From: an uncultured Candidatus Actinomarina sp.
GTDB taxonomy: Bacteria > Actinomycetota > Acidimicrobiia > Actinomarinales > Actinomarinaceae
Length of the DNA: 64,000 nucleotides
Reading direction: 5' to 3'
Assembly (NCBI GenBank): GCA_902587025.1
Contig: CACIJJ010000001.1
Location: 88,472-152,471, forward strand
Of the stretch, positions 27,861 to 37,172 are shown piece after piece (within the stretch, counting starts at the first letter, position 1; each line of letters starts with the position of its first letter). Made by a program: the position numbers and the translations under genes. The notes below the pieces were generated by a model that did not search any database, was not told the origin of the DNA, and worked only from the letters and a program-made list of their open reading frames with translations.

Positions 27861-27866
27861 ATATTA
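27861..27866 (-). promoter_or_regulatory. -10-like box TAATAT upstream of the frameshifted polymerase
   Basis: TAATAT on the minus strand ends 8 bases before ATG 27852. It follows the same leaderless spacing seen at other first genes here, so it argues for that out-of-frame ATG. Confidence 0.4.
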
Positions 27867-27925
27867 ACCAATAAATACTTATAAATAGTATTTAAATCTT
27901 TTTAAAGAATAATAATTAGTTTTGT

Positions 27926-27931
27926 TAGCAT
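27926..27931 (+). promoter_or_regulatory. -10-like box TAGCAT, leaderless start for the epimerase operon
   Basis: TAGCAT lies exactly 7 bases before GTG 27939. No Shine-Dalgarno sequence is visible. It would drive the four plus-strand genes to 32079. Confidence 0.45.
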
Positions 27932-27938
27932 GTATTAA

Positions 27939-28922
27939 GTGGATAAAAAAGTAGTAGTTACAGGCTGTTCCGGCTTTATTGGTTTTCATCTATCAAATTC
28001 TCTATTAGAGGCTGATATACAAGTAATAGGTATTGACTCATTAAATTCAGCATATGATGTAAAGCTAAAGCAAAAAAGACTTGAAAAATTGGATAAAAAT
28101 AATAACTTTACATTTTTTAATTACAATTTAAGTCAAGAGGACAGTCTTAACGAAATAAAGAAATATGATATATCGACAATCTATCATATGGCGGCAAGAG
28201 CAGGAGTGAGACAAAGTTTTTTAGATCCACAAAGTTACATAGAGGATAATACATACGCAACTGCCAATGTTGTTAATTTCTGTAAAGAAATAGAGATTCC
28301 TGAAATAATTCTTGCATCAACATCATCAATTTATGGGGACAGTGGTGAAAATTTAATGGTTGAAGAAAAAGATGAAAAAATAAAACCCCCTTCTGTTTAT
28401 GCAAGTACAAAATTATCTGGGGAATCTTTGTCAAAAATAATTCTTGAAGACACAAATACAAACTTAATAATTTCTAGATTTTTTACAGTATATGGACCCT
28501 ATGGAAGGCCAGATATGTCGATTTTAAGATTTATACATTGGATAATAAATGAAGAAAAAGTAAAAGTTTTTGGGAATGGAGAACAGCAAAGATCTTTTAC
28601 ATATATAAAAGATGTTGTCGATGCACTCAGAAGAATGTCGGGTTTAGAAAACTCACATACTTTCAATGTTGGATCAAATATTACAGTTTCACTAAACGAA
28701 GTTATAAAATTAATTGAGGAATTTACAGGAAAAAATGCAAATATTGAAAACTTAGAACGTGCATATAAAGATCCTGACGTGGTTCGTCCAAATTTAGAAA
28801 AAATAAATGAAGCTATTGGATGGGAGCCGACAACCGAAATACAGGAGGGTATTGAAAAAACAGTTTCATGGTATAAAGAAAATGAAGACTATCTGAAAGA
28901 TCTGGTATATGTGAATGAATAA
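27939..28922 (+). CDS. UDP-glucuronate 4-epimerase-like SDR
   Basis: This 327-residue extended SDR matches the uronate epimerase group: GCSGFIGFHL, HMAARAGVRQS, STSSIYG, the catalytic YASTK and VYGPYGRPDMS. The ARAGVR and GRPDM signatures are characteristic of UDP-glucuronate (or UDP-GlcNAcA) 4-epimerases, which make UDP-GalA-type donors. The substrate could come from the UDP-glucose dehydrogenase at 33004 or the HexNAc dehydrogenase at 10725. It starts at GTG 27939 as first gene of a plus-strand operon, overlapping the next gene by 8 bases. Confidence 0.85.
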   Translation: MDKKVVVTGCSGFIGFHLSNSLLEADIQVIGIDSLNSAYDVKLKQKRLEKLDKNNNFTFFNYNLSQEDSLNEIKKYDISTIYHMAARAGVRQSFLDPQSYIEDNTYATANVVNFCKEIEIPEIILASTSSIYGDSGENLMVEEKDEKIKPPSVYASTKLSGESLSKIILEDTNTNLIISRFFTVYGPYGRPDMSILRFIHWIINEEKVKVFGNGEQQRSFTYIKDVVDALRRMSGLENSHTFNVGSNITVSLNEVIKLIEEFTGKNANIENLERAYKDPDVVRPNLEKINEAIGWEPTTEIQEGIEKTVSWYKENEDYLKDLVYVNE

Positions 28923-29871
28923 AGTAATCGTCACTGGAGGTGCAGGTTTCATTGGTTCGAACCTTGTAAAAAGGTTATTGAAGGATGGTGCTGAAGAAAT
29001 ACTTGTAATTGATGATTTTTCAACCGGAAAGAAGGAAAACCTTCATGACTCCCCAAAAGTACATCTCATTGAATCAAAACTTGAGGATATTAATGATTTA
29101 GAAAGTCAATTTAAGGGGTATGATTTTTGCTTTCATCTAGCAGCTGGAGTAGGCGTTCAATACATAATGGATAATTTGAGTGATTCATTATTAACTAATA
29201 TTCAAGGAACTCATATTGTCTTTGAAGCGTGTAAAGAAAACAACATACCTGTGTTAATAACTTCTACTTCAGAGATTTATGGAACCTCTAAAGAAGAAAG
29301 TTGGGATGAAGAAACAAAGAGTTTGATTGGGCCTACGACAAAACTTAGATGGTCATACGCTGTATCAAAAATGATTGATGAATTTTTAGCTCTATCTGAA
29401 TTCGAAGCCGGTAATCTTAAACCAATAATAGTCAGGCTCTTCAATACGATAGGTCCAAATCAGGTTTCTGATTATGGAATGGTTGTACCAAGATTTGTGG
29501 AATCTGCATTAAAAGACGAGGATTTAGTTATCCATGGTGACGGATCTCAAACTAGATCATTTACTTGGGTTGGAGATGTGATTGATTACTTTGTGAAACT
29601 ATCTGAGTTAAAAAGTTATGGAGAAATATATAACATTGGTCAAACCGAAGAAATATCGATAAAGAACTTAGCTCAACTAATAATTGATACATCGAATTCA
29701 AATTCAAAAATTAAGTTTTTAAGTCATAAAGATGTGTTTGGTGATAAGTTTGAAGATCCTACAAGGCGCACACCGAATATAGATAAAATTGTTAAAGCAA
29801 CCGGAATTAAACCGGGTTACGATATCCAAACAATGATTAAAGAAATTGTGGAATTTAAAAGACAAGATTAA
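28915..29871 (+). CDS. Nucleotide-sugar SDR, UDP-glucuronate decarboxylase/epimerase-like
   Basis: This 318-residue extended SDR has GGAGFIGSNL, LAAGVGVQYI, STSEIYG and a catalytic YAVSK within RWSYAVSK. The Ser-Glu after Thr and the RWxYxxSK segment recall ArnA/UXS-type decarboxylases, but the sugar-binding arginine region FTWVGDVID also fits epimerases. I therefore give only the broad class. It overlaps the uronate epimerase gene by 8 bases, so both probably act on the same uronate pool. Differences from the clear UXS at 32072 suggest a distinct sugar. Confidence 0.72.
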   Translation: MNKVIVTGGAGFIGSNLVKRLLKDGAEEILVIDDFSTGKKENLHDSPKVHLIESKLEDINDLESQFKGYDFCFHLAAGVGVQYIMDNLSDSLLTNIQGTHIVFEACKENNIPVLITSTSEIYGTSKEESWDEETKSLIGPTTKLRWSYAVSKMIDEFLALSEFEAGNLKPIIVRLFNTIGPNQVSDYGMVVPRFVESALKDEDLVIHGDGSQTRSFTWVGDVIDYFVKLSELKSYGEIYNIGQTEEISIKNLAQLIIDTSNSNSKIKFLSHKDVFGDKFEDPTRRTPNIDKIVKATGIKPGYDIQTMIKEIVEFKRQD

Positions 29872-29878
29872 TTAAATT

Positions 29879-31021
29879 ATGAGGGTATTAGTGACTGTAG
29901 GAATATTTCCTCCAGATATTGGTGGACCTGCAACTTTTGTTCCAAAAATTGCAAAATATTTTCAAGATGAACTTAATTATGAAATAGAAATCTTAACTTT
30001 ATCTGATAATAAAATTTCAAATACAAACGATGATTTTAGTGTGAAACGAATTCATAGAAACTTACCAATAATATATCGTTGGTTAAAAACAATTTTTACT
30101 ATTTATAAATTGGGGAAGAATAAAGATTTAATATTTGTAAATGGTCTTGGTACAGAGGCCACAATTGCCAATATTTTTTTGAAAAAAAAGATAATAAGAA
30201 AAATTGTTGGTGACCCTGTCTGGGAAAGAGCATACAGCAAAGCAAAGATATCAGAAAACTTTGATGAATTTCAAGTTAAAAATTATGGATTCTCAATATC
30301 GCTCCAAAAGAAGGTGCGAAGCTTTAGCATTAAAAAATCTGATATTGTAGTAACACCATCTCAACACCTAAAAAATTTTATTCTAAACTTAGGATTTAAA
30401 AACAAAATTGAGATCATAAATAATGGTGTATTTATACCTGAGGAAAATACAAATATATTTACAAATGATCAAATTAATATCACTATTGTATCCAGGCTTG
30501 TATCACATAAAAATATTGAAAAAATAATTAAAGCAATATCAGATTTAAATAGTCCATTAATTAATTTAAATATTATCGGAGATGGGCCTGAGCTAAATCA
30601 ACTTCAAAAAATTTCATTAGAATCTAATAACAAAGATAATATTATTTTTCATGGGAAACTAAACAGAGATGAAATTAACTATATTTTTTTGAATAGTGAT
30701 ATTTACATACAAGCATCGAATTATGAAGGATTGCCACATTCCTTACTTGAGGCCATGAGTTATGGAATTCCAGTTCTGTGTACACCTGTTGGAGAATGTA
30801 AAGAAATATTGGGAAATGAAGATAGAGGATATATATTAGATTTACCCGTATCAAAAAATAATATTAAATCAAAGATTAGTGAGATTATTGGCGAAAAAGA
30901 TATTGCAAATAAAAAAGGTGGAAGAGGTAAAGATTTTATTAATGAAAAATATAATTTAACAAATTCATTTAATCTTTATAAAAATCTTTTTACAAGAGTA
31001 CTTGAGGATGAATATAAATGA
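29879..31021 (+). CDS. Glycosyltransferase, GT4
   Basis: This 380-residue GT-B enzyme has an N-terminal GIFPPDIGGPATFV motif with the GGP nucleotide-sugar loop, and the GT4 E-x7-E motif in YEGLPHSLLEAMSYGIPVL. It is soluble and should act at the inner membrane face. Its start lies 7 bases after the upstream SDR; its stop overlaps the next start as ATGA. The operon context suggests it uses a uronate or pentose donor made by its neighbours, but specificity is unknown. Confidence 0.85.
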   Translation: MRVLVTVGIFPPDIGGPATFVPKIAKYFQDELNYEIEILTLSDNKISNTNDDFSVKRIHRNLPIIYRWLKTIFTIYKLGKNKDLIFVNGLGTEATIANIFLKKKIIRKIVGDPVWERAYSKAKISENFDEFQVKNYGFSISLQKKVRSFSIKKSDIVVTPSQHLKNFILNLGFKNKIEIINNGVFIPEENTNIFTNDQINITIVSRLVSHKNIEKIIKAISDLNSPLINLNIIGDGPELNQLQKISLESNNKDNIIFHGKLNRDEINYIFLNSDIYIQASNYEGLPHSLLEAMSYGIPVLCTPVGECKEILGNEDRGYILDLPVSKNNIKSKISEIIGEKDIANKKGGRGKDFINEKYNLTNSFNLYKNLFTRVLEDEYK

Positions 31022-32079
31022 AAAAAGTGCTTGTATTGAATATATCTACTGATTCCAAAAATACATCTCTGGGATTTGCAATATCTTGGTTAAATGCATT
31101 TGCAAAAAAATTTGATGAAGTTCATGTCATTAGCTTGAGTAAAGGAAGTGATGATGAACTAGAAAAAAATGTACTTGTTTCCTCAGTAGATAATGAACTT
31201 GGAAGAGTTTCAAAAATAATTAATCTTTATAAATTAATCAATAAGCTAACAAAATCAAATAAATATGAATTCTGCTTGTCTCATATGTCGTCATTAATGG
31301 TGATAATCTCTTCACCAATACTAAAAATGAGAAAAATTAAATCAATATTTTGGTACACACATAAAGGTCCTACTGATTTCTTAAAAAAAATATTTTTGCT
31401 AAAAGCATCGATTTATTCCAACAAGATAATAACAGCATCAAAAAATTCATTTCCGTACAAAAGATTTTTTAACAATAAAAGAAAATTACACGTTATTGGC
31501 CATGCAATTAAATTCGATGAGTTCTTCAGAAAAATTAATAGTTTCGATGAAAAAGATTTTGTAATCATATCAAGAATTTCTAAATCAAAGAAAATTGACG
31601 AATCAATATTAGGATTTCTCAATAGCGAAAAAGGATCTAGTCATAAATTATCAGTTATTGGAGGACCTCTATCATCTGAAGATGAAATATATTATAAAGA
31701 CCTTAAGTTAAAATATGCTTCACATGAAAATATAAGTTTTTTGGGAAGTATGACTCATAAAAACTTAATAAATGAAATTTCTGATTTTAGTTTTCACATT
31801 AACAATACGGAAGAAGGCTTTTATGATAAATCTGTTCTTGAAACAATGTCACATGGACTTGTTAATTTTTATTCTAATTCTGACTATGACGAACTTTTAC
31901 CAGAAGAATATCGAGATAAATTTAAATTTGATGGAACGCCTGAAAGCTTATCAAAAAAAATCACTGATATTGGCAATTTAAAAATAGATGAAATCAATAA
32001 AATCATTAATTTTTCACAATCAAAATTAGAAAAGCAGTCTGTTAATAACCTTGTAGAGAGAGTTTTGACAATTATTTAG
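31018..32079 (+). CDS. Glycosyltransferase, GT4-like
   Basis: This 353-residue GT-B protein begins VLVLNISTDSKNTSLGF. The C-terminal domain has FVIISRISKSKKIDESI, the typical donor-domain entry, and a degenerate E-x7-E site in EEGFYDKSVLETMSHGLV. It is translated from an ATGA overlap with the previous glycosyltransferase, so the two probably add consecutive residues. The last 8 bases overlap the convergent UXS gene. Confidence 0.8.
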   Translation: MKKVLVLNISTDSKNTSLGFAISWLNAFAKKFDEVHVISLSKGSDDELEKNVLVSSVDNELGRVSKIINLYKLINKLTKSNKYEFCLSHMSSLMVIISSPILKMRKIKSIFWYTHKGPTDFLKKIFLLKASIYSNKIITASKNSFPYKRFFNNKRKLHVIGHAIKFDEFFRKINSFDEKDFVIISRISKSKKIDESILGFLNSEKGSSHKLSVIGGPLSSEDEIYYKDLKLKYASHENISFLGSMTHKNLINEISDFSFHINNTEEGFYDKSVLETMSHGLVNFYSNSDYDELLPEEYRDKFKFDGTPESLSKKITDIGNLKIDEINKIINFSQSKLEKQSVNNLVERVLTII

Positions 32080-33007
32080 ATAATTGTTCTTCGACCCATG
32101 TAATAGTTTTTGCTAATCCTTCATCAAGATTAACTTTTGGCTCCCAATTTAACGTTGTTTTAGCTTTTGTGATATCAGGCTTACGCTGCTTTGGATCATC
32201 ATTTGGAAGTTCTAAATATTTTATTTCAGATGTTGAATCTGTTAATTTAATAATTTTTTCAGCTAATTGGCCAACTGTCATTTCATTTGGATTACCGATA
32301 TTGAAAACATCATATTCAGTTGAGTTCATTAAGGAGATAATTCCTGCAACAGTATCTTCTACGTATGAAAAACTTCGTGTTTGTCTACCGTCTCCATATA
32401 TAGTTATATTTTCATTTCTTAGTGCTTGTACAATAAAATTTGTTACTACTCTTCCATCGTTTAATTGCATTCTTGGACCATATGTATTAAAAATTCTTAC
32501 AATTTTAGTTTTAAGACCATAAGACCTTGAATAAGTTGCAACTGCTGCCTCTGCAAATCTCTTCGCTTCATCATACATACTTCTCTCACCATTTGGATTC
32601 ACATTACCCCAATATTCTTCGTTCTGAGGACTGATCAATGGATCTCCATAAACTTCAGAGGTTGATGCGAGTAAGTATTCTGCACTATGTTTTTTAGCTA
32701 AGCCCAATGTATTTATTGTGCCTACACTTCCAGCTTTGAGAGTATTGACTGGATGTTCAGTATATGCTTTTGGTGAAGCTGCGCTGGCAAAATGTAAAAC
32801 ATAATCAACCTTATCTTCTATTTCTATATGATGTTGAACGTCGTGCTCTATGAACGAAAAATTTTCATTGTCCAGTAAATTATTTATATTTTCAGTAGAG
32901 CCAGTTAGCAAATTGTCAATAACGATAATTTTGTGACCATCATTAATTAGATTTTCACATAAATAAGATCCTACAAATCCCGAACCACCAGTAATTACGA
33001 TATTCAT
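32072..33007 (-). CDS. uxs: UDP-glucuronate decarboxylase (UDP-xylose synthase)
   Basis: This protein of about 311 residues decarboxylates UDP-glucuronate to UDP-xylose. Diagnostic segments are TGGSGFVGSYL, FASAASPKAYTEHPVNTL, STSEVYGDPL, EEYWGNVNPNGERSMYDEAKR with catalytic Tyr/Lys, and IFNTYGPRMQLNDGRVV, closely matching known UXS enzymes. The start is ATG 33007, forming an ATGA overlap with the upstream ugd stop. Coupling to ugd gives the full route UDP-glucose to UDP-xylose, so xylose is a likely component of the surface glycan. Confidence 0.93.
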   Translation of the reverse strand: MNIVITGGSGFVGSYLCENLINDGHKIIVIDNLLTGSTENINNLLDNENFSFIEHDVQHHIEIEDKVDYVLHFASAASPKAYTEHPVNTLKAGSVGTINTLGLAKKHSAEYLLASTSEVYGDPLISPQNEEYWGNVNPNGERSMYDEAKRFAEAAVATYSRSYGLKTKIVRIFNTYGPRMQLNDGRVVTNFIVQALRNENITIYGDGRQTRSFSYVEDTVAGIISLMNSTEYDVFNIGNPNEMTVGQLAEKIIKLTDSTSEIKYLELPNDDPKQRKPDITKAKTTLNWEPKVNLDEGLAKTITWVEEQLSK

Positions 33008-34206
33008 AGTGACCATGGAATATAGGTTATAGAATTAGAATCTTCAATGATTTTATTCAACCTATCAAGTGTTAGCTCTTTAACCGGGTACATTAGAACA
33101 AATAAATGGGGAGAATTGAGATCCTCAAGATAGTCAAATTTGACTATATTTTCATCATTAATTATTTCGTCAAATACAACAACATTTTCAATTGAACTTT
33201 TCAGTTTTTTAAAAACTTCTGTTGTTGGTGAGTTTCTCAAATCATCTGTGTCTTCTTTGAATGCTGCACCAATAAGCACTACTCCTTCTAATTTTTTTGA
33301 TTCATACAATTCTTTAATATTTTCTGAAGTCCAATCTGCATGAATATCGTTTGAATTTATGATGTTTGAAATAAGTGGAAGATTTAATTTATCTTTATCA
33401 TAAAAATTATTAACTTCTACAAGGTCTTTTGGAAAACATGATCCACCCCAAGATGGTGAAGGTCTAAAATAATGCTGTCCGATTCTATTGTCTAGGCCTA
33501 CTCCTTTTAAAACGTCATCTAAATTTCCTCCAGAATAGTCTATTAACCTTGTTGCTTCATTCACAAAAGATAATCGGAGAGGAAGATATGTGTTTGCAAG
33601 ATATTTAATCAATTGAGAGCTAATCGAATCAGTTGTAATAATCTCACAGTCAAAGCCACTGTAAAGCTCTTTTAATTTGGTAAGTTTTTCAGTGTCAGTC
33701 CCACCAAGAACAATCCTATCTGGCTTAAAGAAATCTTCAACAGCTGTACCCTCTCTTAAAAATTCTGGATTAAACGTTAATTTACTCGAATCCATTCCAA
33801 CTTTCTCACATACCTTTTCTATCTCGTATGGAGGAATTGTCGATTTTACAGTTATTACTAAGTCATTATTATTTACATTATTTATTTCTTTAATGGCAGA
33901 TTCTAAAAACTTTGTATCTACAGAATTTGTTTCAATATTGTTTGGTGTTTGAACGCAGACAAAAACAATATCAATGTTGTCCCATTCAATGCTTGCATAA
34001 TCTGATGAGAAAGACATTCTTTTAAATGTTTCATCATCATTGAAATATTCTTCTAGTCCAGGCTCATAAAAGGTAATTTTTTTACTAGATAGATCTTTAA
34101 TTTTATTTTCATCCAAATCAATAAAATTAACGAAGTTACCATGACTAGCTAACCCTACTCCAGTTACTAAGCCTACATACCCTGTACCTATGATGACAAT
34201 GTTCAT
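33004..34206 (-). CDS. ugd: UDP-glucose 6-dehydrogenase
   Basis: This NAD-dependent enzyme oxidises UDP-glucose twice to UDP-glucuronate. It shows the Rossmann motif IIGTGYVGLVTG, STIPP, FNPEFLREGTAV and the catalytic Cys in SWGGSCFPKDL. The start is ATG 34206, just before the Rossmann strand; TAACAT 8 bases upstream supports it. An in-frame ATG at 34233 would add nine residues and is rejected. Its product feeds the coupled UXS and possibly the uronate epimerase at 27939. Confidence 0.93.
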   Translation of the reverse strand: MNIVIIGTGYVGLVTGVGLASHGNFVNFIDLDENKIKDLSSKKITFYEPGLEEYFNDDETFKRMSFSSDYASIEWDNIDIVFVCVQTPNNIETNSVDTKFLESAIKEINNVNNNDLVITVKSTIPPYEIEKVCEKVGMDSSKLTFNPEFLREGTAVEDFFKPDRIVLGGTDTEKLTKLKELYSGFDCEIITTDSISSQLIKYLANTYLPLRLSFVNEATRLIDYSGGNLDDVLKGVGLDNRIGQHYFRPSPSWGGSCFPKDLVEVNNFYDKDKLNLPLISNIINSNDIHADWTSENIKELYESKKLEGVVLIGAAFKEDTDDLRNSPTTEVFKKLKSSIENVVVFDEIINDENIVKFDYLEDLNSPHLFVLMYPVKELTLDRLNKIIEDSNSITYIPWSL

Positions 34207-34214
34207 ATTATGCA

Positions 34215-34220
34215 ATGTTA
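34215..34220 (-). promoter_or_regulatory. -10-like box TAACAT for ugd
   Basis: TAACAT on the minus strand ends 8 bases before the ugd ATG at 34206. It lies within the 41-base divergent gap. Confidence 0.45.
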
Positions 34221-34234
34221 ACAATTTTAACACT

Positions 34235-34240
34235 TAAAAT
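34235..34240 (+). promoter_or_regulatory. -10-like box TAAAAT, leaderless start at 34248
   Basis: TAAAAT ends 7 bases before ATG 34248 and argues for that start over ATG 34215 or 34239, which would be upstream of the transcript. Confidence 0.45.
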
Positions 34241-34247
34241 GTTATTA

Positions 34248-35396
34248 ATGATTGTTTATTTAGCACATTGGGATTGGATATTAACTCAATCAAGAAAAGA
34301 CATTGTATCAAATATCAACGATTCAAAATTTATGGCAATTTGCCCTTTTGATCGAAACGAAATTGAACTTGGAAATTATTACAAAGAAACAATTGATTGG
34401 AAATTAAATAGAAATAAAATTTTTGACTTTTGGGGAATTAAAAATCTCCGAAATATAATTAAAGATTTAAATTCTGATGATATTGTCCACGTATTCACTT
34501 TAAAATCTGGTCTTCTTTTTGCTTTTGCGAACCTATTTAGAAATAATAAAACCAAAAATATATTGACTATAACCGGATTAGGTTATCTATTTAGCGATAA
34601 CTTCAAAGCGAAGATTTTAAAAATATTGTTAAGTTTTATTATTAGACCTCTGATTAATAAAAATTTTGATTTTTTGATGTACCAAAATGGAGAAGATCAA
34701 AAAACATTTAATAATTACTCAAAATATAATGGTGAATCATTCATAATTCCAACTTCTGGGATAACCGTGAAGGAACTTGAATTAAAAAAAGAATACCGGA
34801 ACTCCAAATTAAAAGTAATTATGGCTACTAGGTTAATTAATGACAAAGGTATATTTGAATATCTTGATCTAGCTAATTTGATGAAAGATTCAGACTTTGA
34901 GTTCTATCTTGCTGGTGATTTAGACAATGGAAATCCAGATTCACTTAGTGAATCTCAGCTAAATGAAATAAAAAATAGTAACTTTATAAATTATTTAGGA
35001 CATATTGATGTAAAGAAAGAGCTTCACAATTTTGATATAAATATTGTTATGTCAAAATATGAGGGTTCTTCAAGAATACTTTTAGAGTCTTTGTATGTAG
35101 GTTTAATATGTTTATCTAATAATATTCCCGGCACTTTAGAGCTCAGCTCAAAATTTAGAAATTCTTTCTTTATAAATGAAAACAACATTGAAGAATTTAG
35201 AAGAAATCTTGATGAAATAATTAATCATGATGCTTTTTCAGATAGTACACAAAATATTCTTTTTGAGGAAGATGCCAAATACAATAGAGAATTAATTGAT
35301 CAAAACTATACGTCTGTCAAAATTGCAGCTGCATATAATAAAATTTACCGATATTTAAGAAAAGAGATCGAGAGCTACAAAAGTGAATTTATCTAA
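34248..35396 (+). CDS. Glycosyltransferase, GT4-like
   Basis: This glycosyltransferase of about 382 residues begins MIVYLAHWDWILTQSRKDI, a natural first strand for a GT-B fold. It ends with the E-x7-E donor motif in YEGSSRILLESLYVGLI. Three in-frame ATG codons exist (34215, 34239, 34248); I pick 34248 because a TAAAAT box ends 7 bases before it and the fold starts there. The similar NVPGT-like segment NNIPGTLEL after the motif is typical of WbpH/PglA-like transferases. It overlaps the WecA-like gene by 14 bases, so it may add the second sugar to that lipid-linked primer. Confidence 0.8.
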   Translation: MIVYLAHWDWILTQSRKDIVSNINDSKFMAICPFDRNEIELGNYYKETIDWKLNRNKIFDFWGIKNLRNIIKDLNSDDIVHVFTLKSGLLFAFANLFRNNKTKNILTITGLGYLFSDNFKAKILKILLSFIIRPLINKNFDFLMYQNGEDQKTFNNYSKYNGESFIIPTSGITVKELELKKEYRNSKLKVIMATRLINDKGIFEYLDLANLMKDSDFEFYLAGDLDNGNPDSLSESQLNEIKNSNFINYLGHIDVKKELHNFDINIVMSKYEGSSRILLESLYVGLICLSNNIPGTLELSSKFRNSFFINENNIEEFRRNLDEIINHDAFSDSTQNILFEEDAKYNRELIDQNYTSVKIAAAYNKIYRYLRKEIESYKSEFI

Positions 35397-36423
35397 TTTT
35401 CAAGTATCAATAACAAGCGCAGCGATAGCAACAATTTTATTATCCATATTTTTTAATTGGATAACTCTACAAAGAACAAAAAACTTTGTACCAAGTATAA
35501 GAAAAAATGAAGAAAGATTATCTTCAATATATGTTCCACCATTTGGTGGTATTGCCTGTTCTATCGCTTTTTTGATATCTACAAGGCTTCTAGGACAGGC
35601 TGAAAGTAATTTCTTATACATAGGATTTTTTGCAGTAATAATTTCAATTATTGGCTTACTCGATGATTTGTATAATTTTAAATGGTATATTAAATTATTT
35701 TTTCAAATAATCATTGTCTACATACCTCTGTATAACTTAAATATTTTCATAAATTTTGAATCGCTTATTGGGGTAGAATTCAATAATTCTTTAAATTACA
35801 TAGTTTCAACGATTTGGATTATGTTGATAATGAATGCAATAAATTTTATAGATAATATGGATGGGCTTGCCGTAGTTGTCTCTTCAGCTATATGTATACA
35901 GATTGCGGTCTTAACAAATTATTTAAACCAGTATAAGTTAACAGATATTTCTATTCTTCTACTTTGTGCAATTGGAGGTTTTTTATTTTTCAATTTCCCA
36001 CCTGCAAAACTATACTTTGGGGATTCTGGAAGTTTATTTATAGGTTTTTGTTTAGGATTTATGAGTATTATTTATAATTGGGTTCCAGAAGATGTTACTG
36101 TTTATTCAACTACACTCAGCCCAATATTGTTAGTATTTTCCGTTCCCTTGATAGATTTTCTTGTTGTTGTAACCTACAGAATTAGTATTGGTAAATCACC
36201 TACTATCGGTGGAACAGACCATATCTCACATCGATTACTTGCAAAAGGATTTTCTGTAAAAACCGTTCTTTCAATATTTCTAATTTATAGTCTTGGAACA
36301 TTTTTATTAATTTATCTGTCAATTTTTACTTCAACCCAATTATCTCTTTTAATTATTGGAGTTTTATTTACTGTTTATTTTCTTACTTACTTAATTTCGA
36401 TAAGATTGAAGGTTTTAACTTAA
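35383..36423 (+). CDS. Undecaprenyl-phosphate HexNAc-1-P transferase, WecA/TagO-like
   Basis: This 346-residue polytopic enzyme (about ten helices) moves GlcNAc-1-P or a related sugar-phosphate to undecaprenyl phosphate. The catalytic Asp pair region is LLDDLYNFKW and the nucleotide site NFIDNMDGLAV; GDSGSLFIGF and GGTDHISHRLL complete the MraY/WecA signature. It differs from MraY in the C-terminal HisxxHR-type loop, fitting TagO/WecA. The start is GTG 35383 inside the upstream gene. It is a second priming enzyme besides the PglC-like protein, so two glycans or two repeat types are probably made. Confidence 0.9.
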   Translation: MNLSNFQVSITSAAIATILLSIFFNWITLQRTKNFVPSIRKNEERLSSIYVPPFGGIACSIAFLISTRLLGQAESNFLYIGFFAVIISIIGLLDDLYNFKWYIKLFFQIIIVYIPLYNLNIFINFESLIGVEFNNSLNYIVSTIWIMLIMNAINFIDNMDGLAVVVSSAICIQIAVLTNYLNQYKLTDISILLLCAIGGFLFFNFPPAKLYFGDSGSLFIGFCLGFMSIIYNWVPEDVTVYSTTLSPILLVFSVPLIDFLVVVTYRISIGKSPTIGGTDHISHRLLAKGFSVKTVLSIFLIYSLGTFLLIYLSIFTSTQLSLLIIGVLFTVYFLTYLISIRLKVLT

Positions 36424-37146
36424 CTTATCTTCGAGTTCAATAATTCTTTCAGGAGTTCCTGCATCAATCCACCAGCCATTTATATTTAAGTTCATACATT
36501 TATTTTCTGAAACAAAAATATTGCATAAATCTGTAATCTCATATTCTCCCCTAGCAGATGGCTCTAAAGTATCAATCTTATTAAAAACAGAATTATCAAA
36601 CATGTATAAACCCACAACGGCATCATTCGATTTAGGATTGGTTGGCTTTTCCTCAATTGAAAGAACCTTTCCGTCAATATCCATCTCAGCTACTCCAAAT
36701 TCCTCAGGATTCTCTACTTCAGTTGTGAATATACATGCCCCTTCATGAAAATTTTTGAAATCAAAATTATTAAATGGACTATTTTCAAAAAAGTTATCGC
36801 CTAAAACAAAAAATATTTTCTCATTTTCATCTACATAATCTCTTGCTTGATATAAAGCATGTGATATCCCTTTTGGTTCTTCTTGAATAGTAAATTCTAT
36901 ATTTAAATCTTTAAATTCACCAAGAGTAACTTCTTGTATCATATTGAAGTATTCTGGGTTAGTTATAATTACAAATTTTCTCATTCCCCAGTTAACAAGT
37001 TGAGAAATCTGTCGATTAATCATGGGGGTTCCATTTACATCTAAAAGTATTTTTGTAGATTTATTTCCTCTAAATTCTTGTAATCTTGTTCCAAGACCAC
37101 CTGCAGCAATAATACATTTGATATTTTCCACAACTAAAGAATACAT
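36415..37146 (-). CDS. Sugar-1-phosphate nucleotidylyltransferase, RmlA-like
   Basis: This 243-residue enzyme has the NTP-binding motif AAGGLGTRL and then KILLDVNGTPMI, EEPKGISHALY, FVLGDNFF and GWWIDAGTPERI. It belongs to the family that makes dTDP-glucose and other NDP-sugars from sugar-1-phosphate. The KPxGLA-like segment suits glucose-1-phosphate thymidylyltransferases, but no RmlB dehydratase is in the window, so the base and sugar remain open. It is a single gene transcribed away from the LCP gene, with 26 bases between starts, and it overlaps the WecA-like gene by 9 bases. Confidence 0.8.
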   Translation of the reverse strand: MYSLVVENIKCIIAAGGLGTRLQEFRGNKSTKILLDVNGTPMINRQISQLVNWGMRKFVIITNPEYFNMIQEVTLGEFKDLNIEFTIQEEPKGISHALYQARDYVDENEKIFFVLGDNFFENSPFNNFDFKNFHEGACIFTTEVENPEEFGVAEMDIDGKVLSIEEKPTNPKSNDAVVGLYMFDNSVFNKIDTLEPSARGEYEITDLCNIFVSENKCMNLNINGWWIDAGTPERIIELEDKLS

Positions 37147-37158
37147 AGTTATATTATG

Positions 37159-37164
37159 TAATTT
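37159..37164 (+). promoter_or_regulatory. -10-like box TAATTT for the LCP gene
   Basis: TAATTT ends 8 bases before ATG 37173. The entire divergent gap is 26 bases, so both promoters must overlap it and possibly each other's coding region. Confidence 0.35.
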
Positions 37165-37172
37165 GGTATTGT

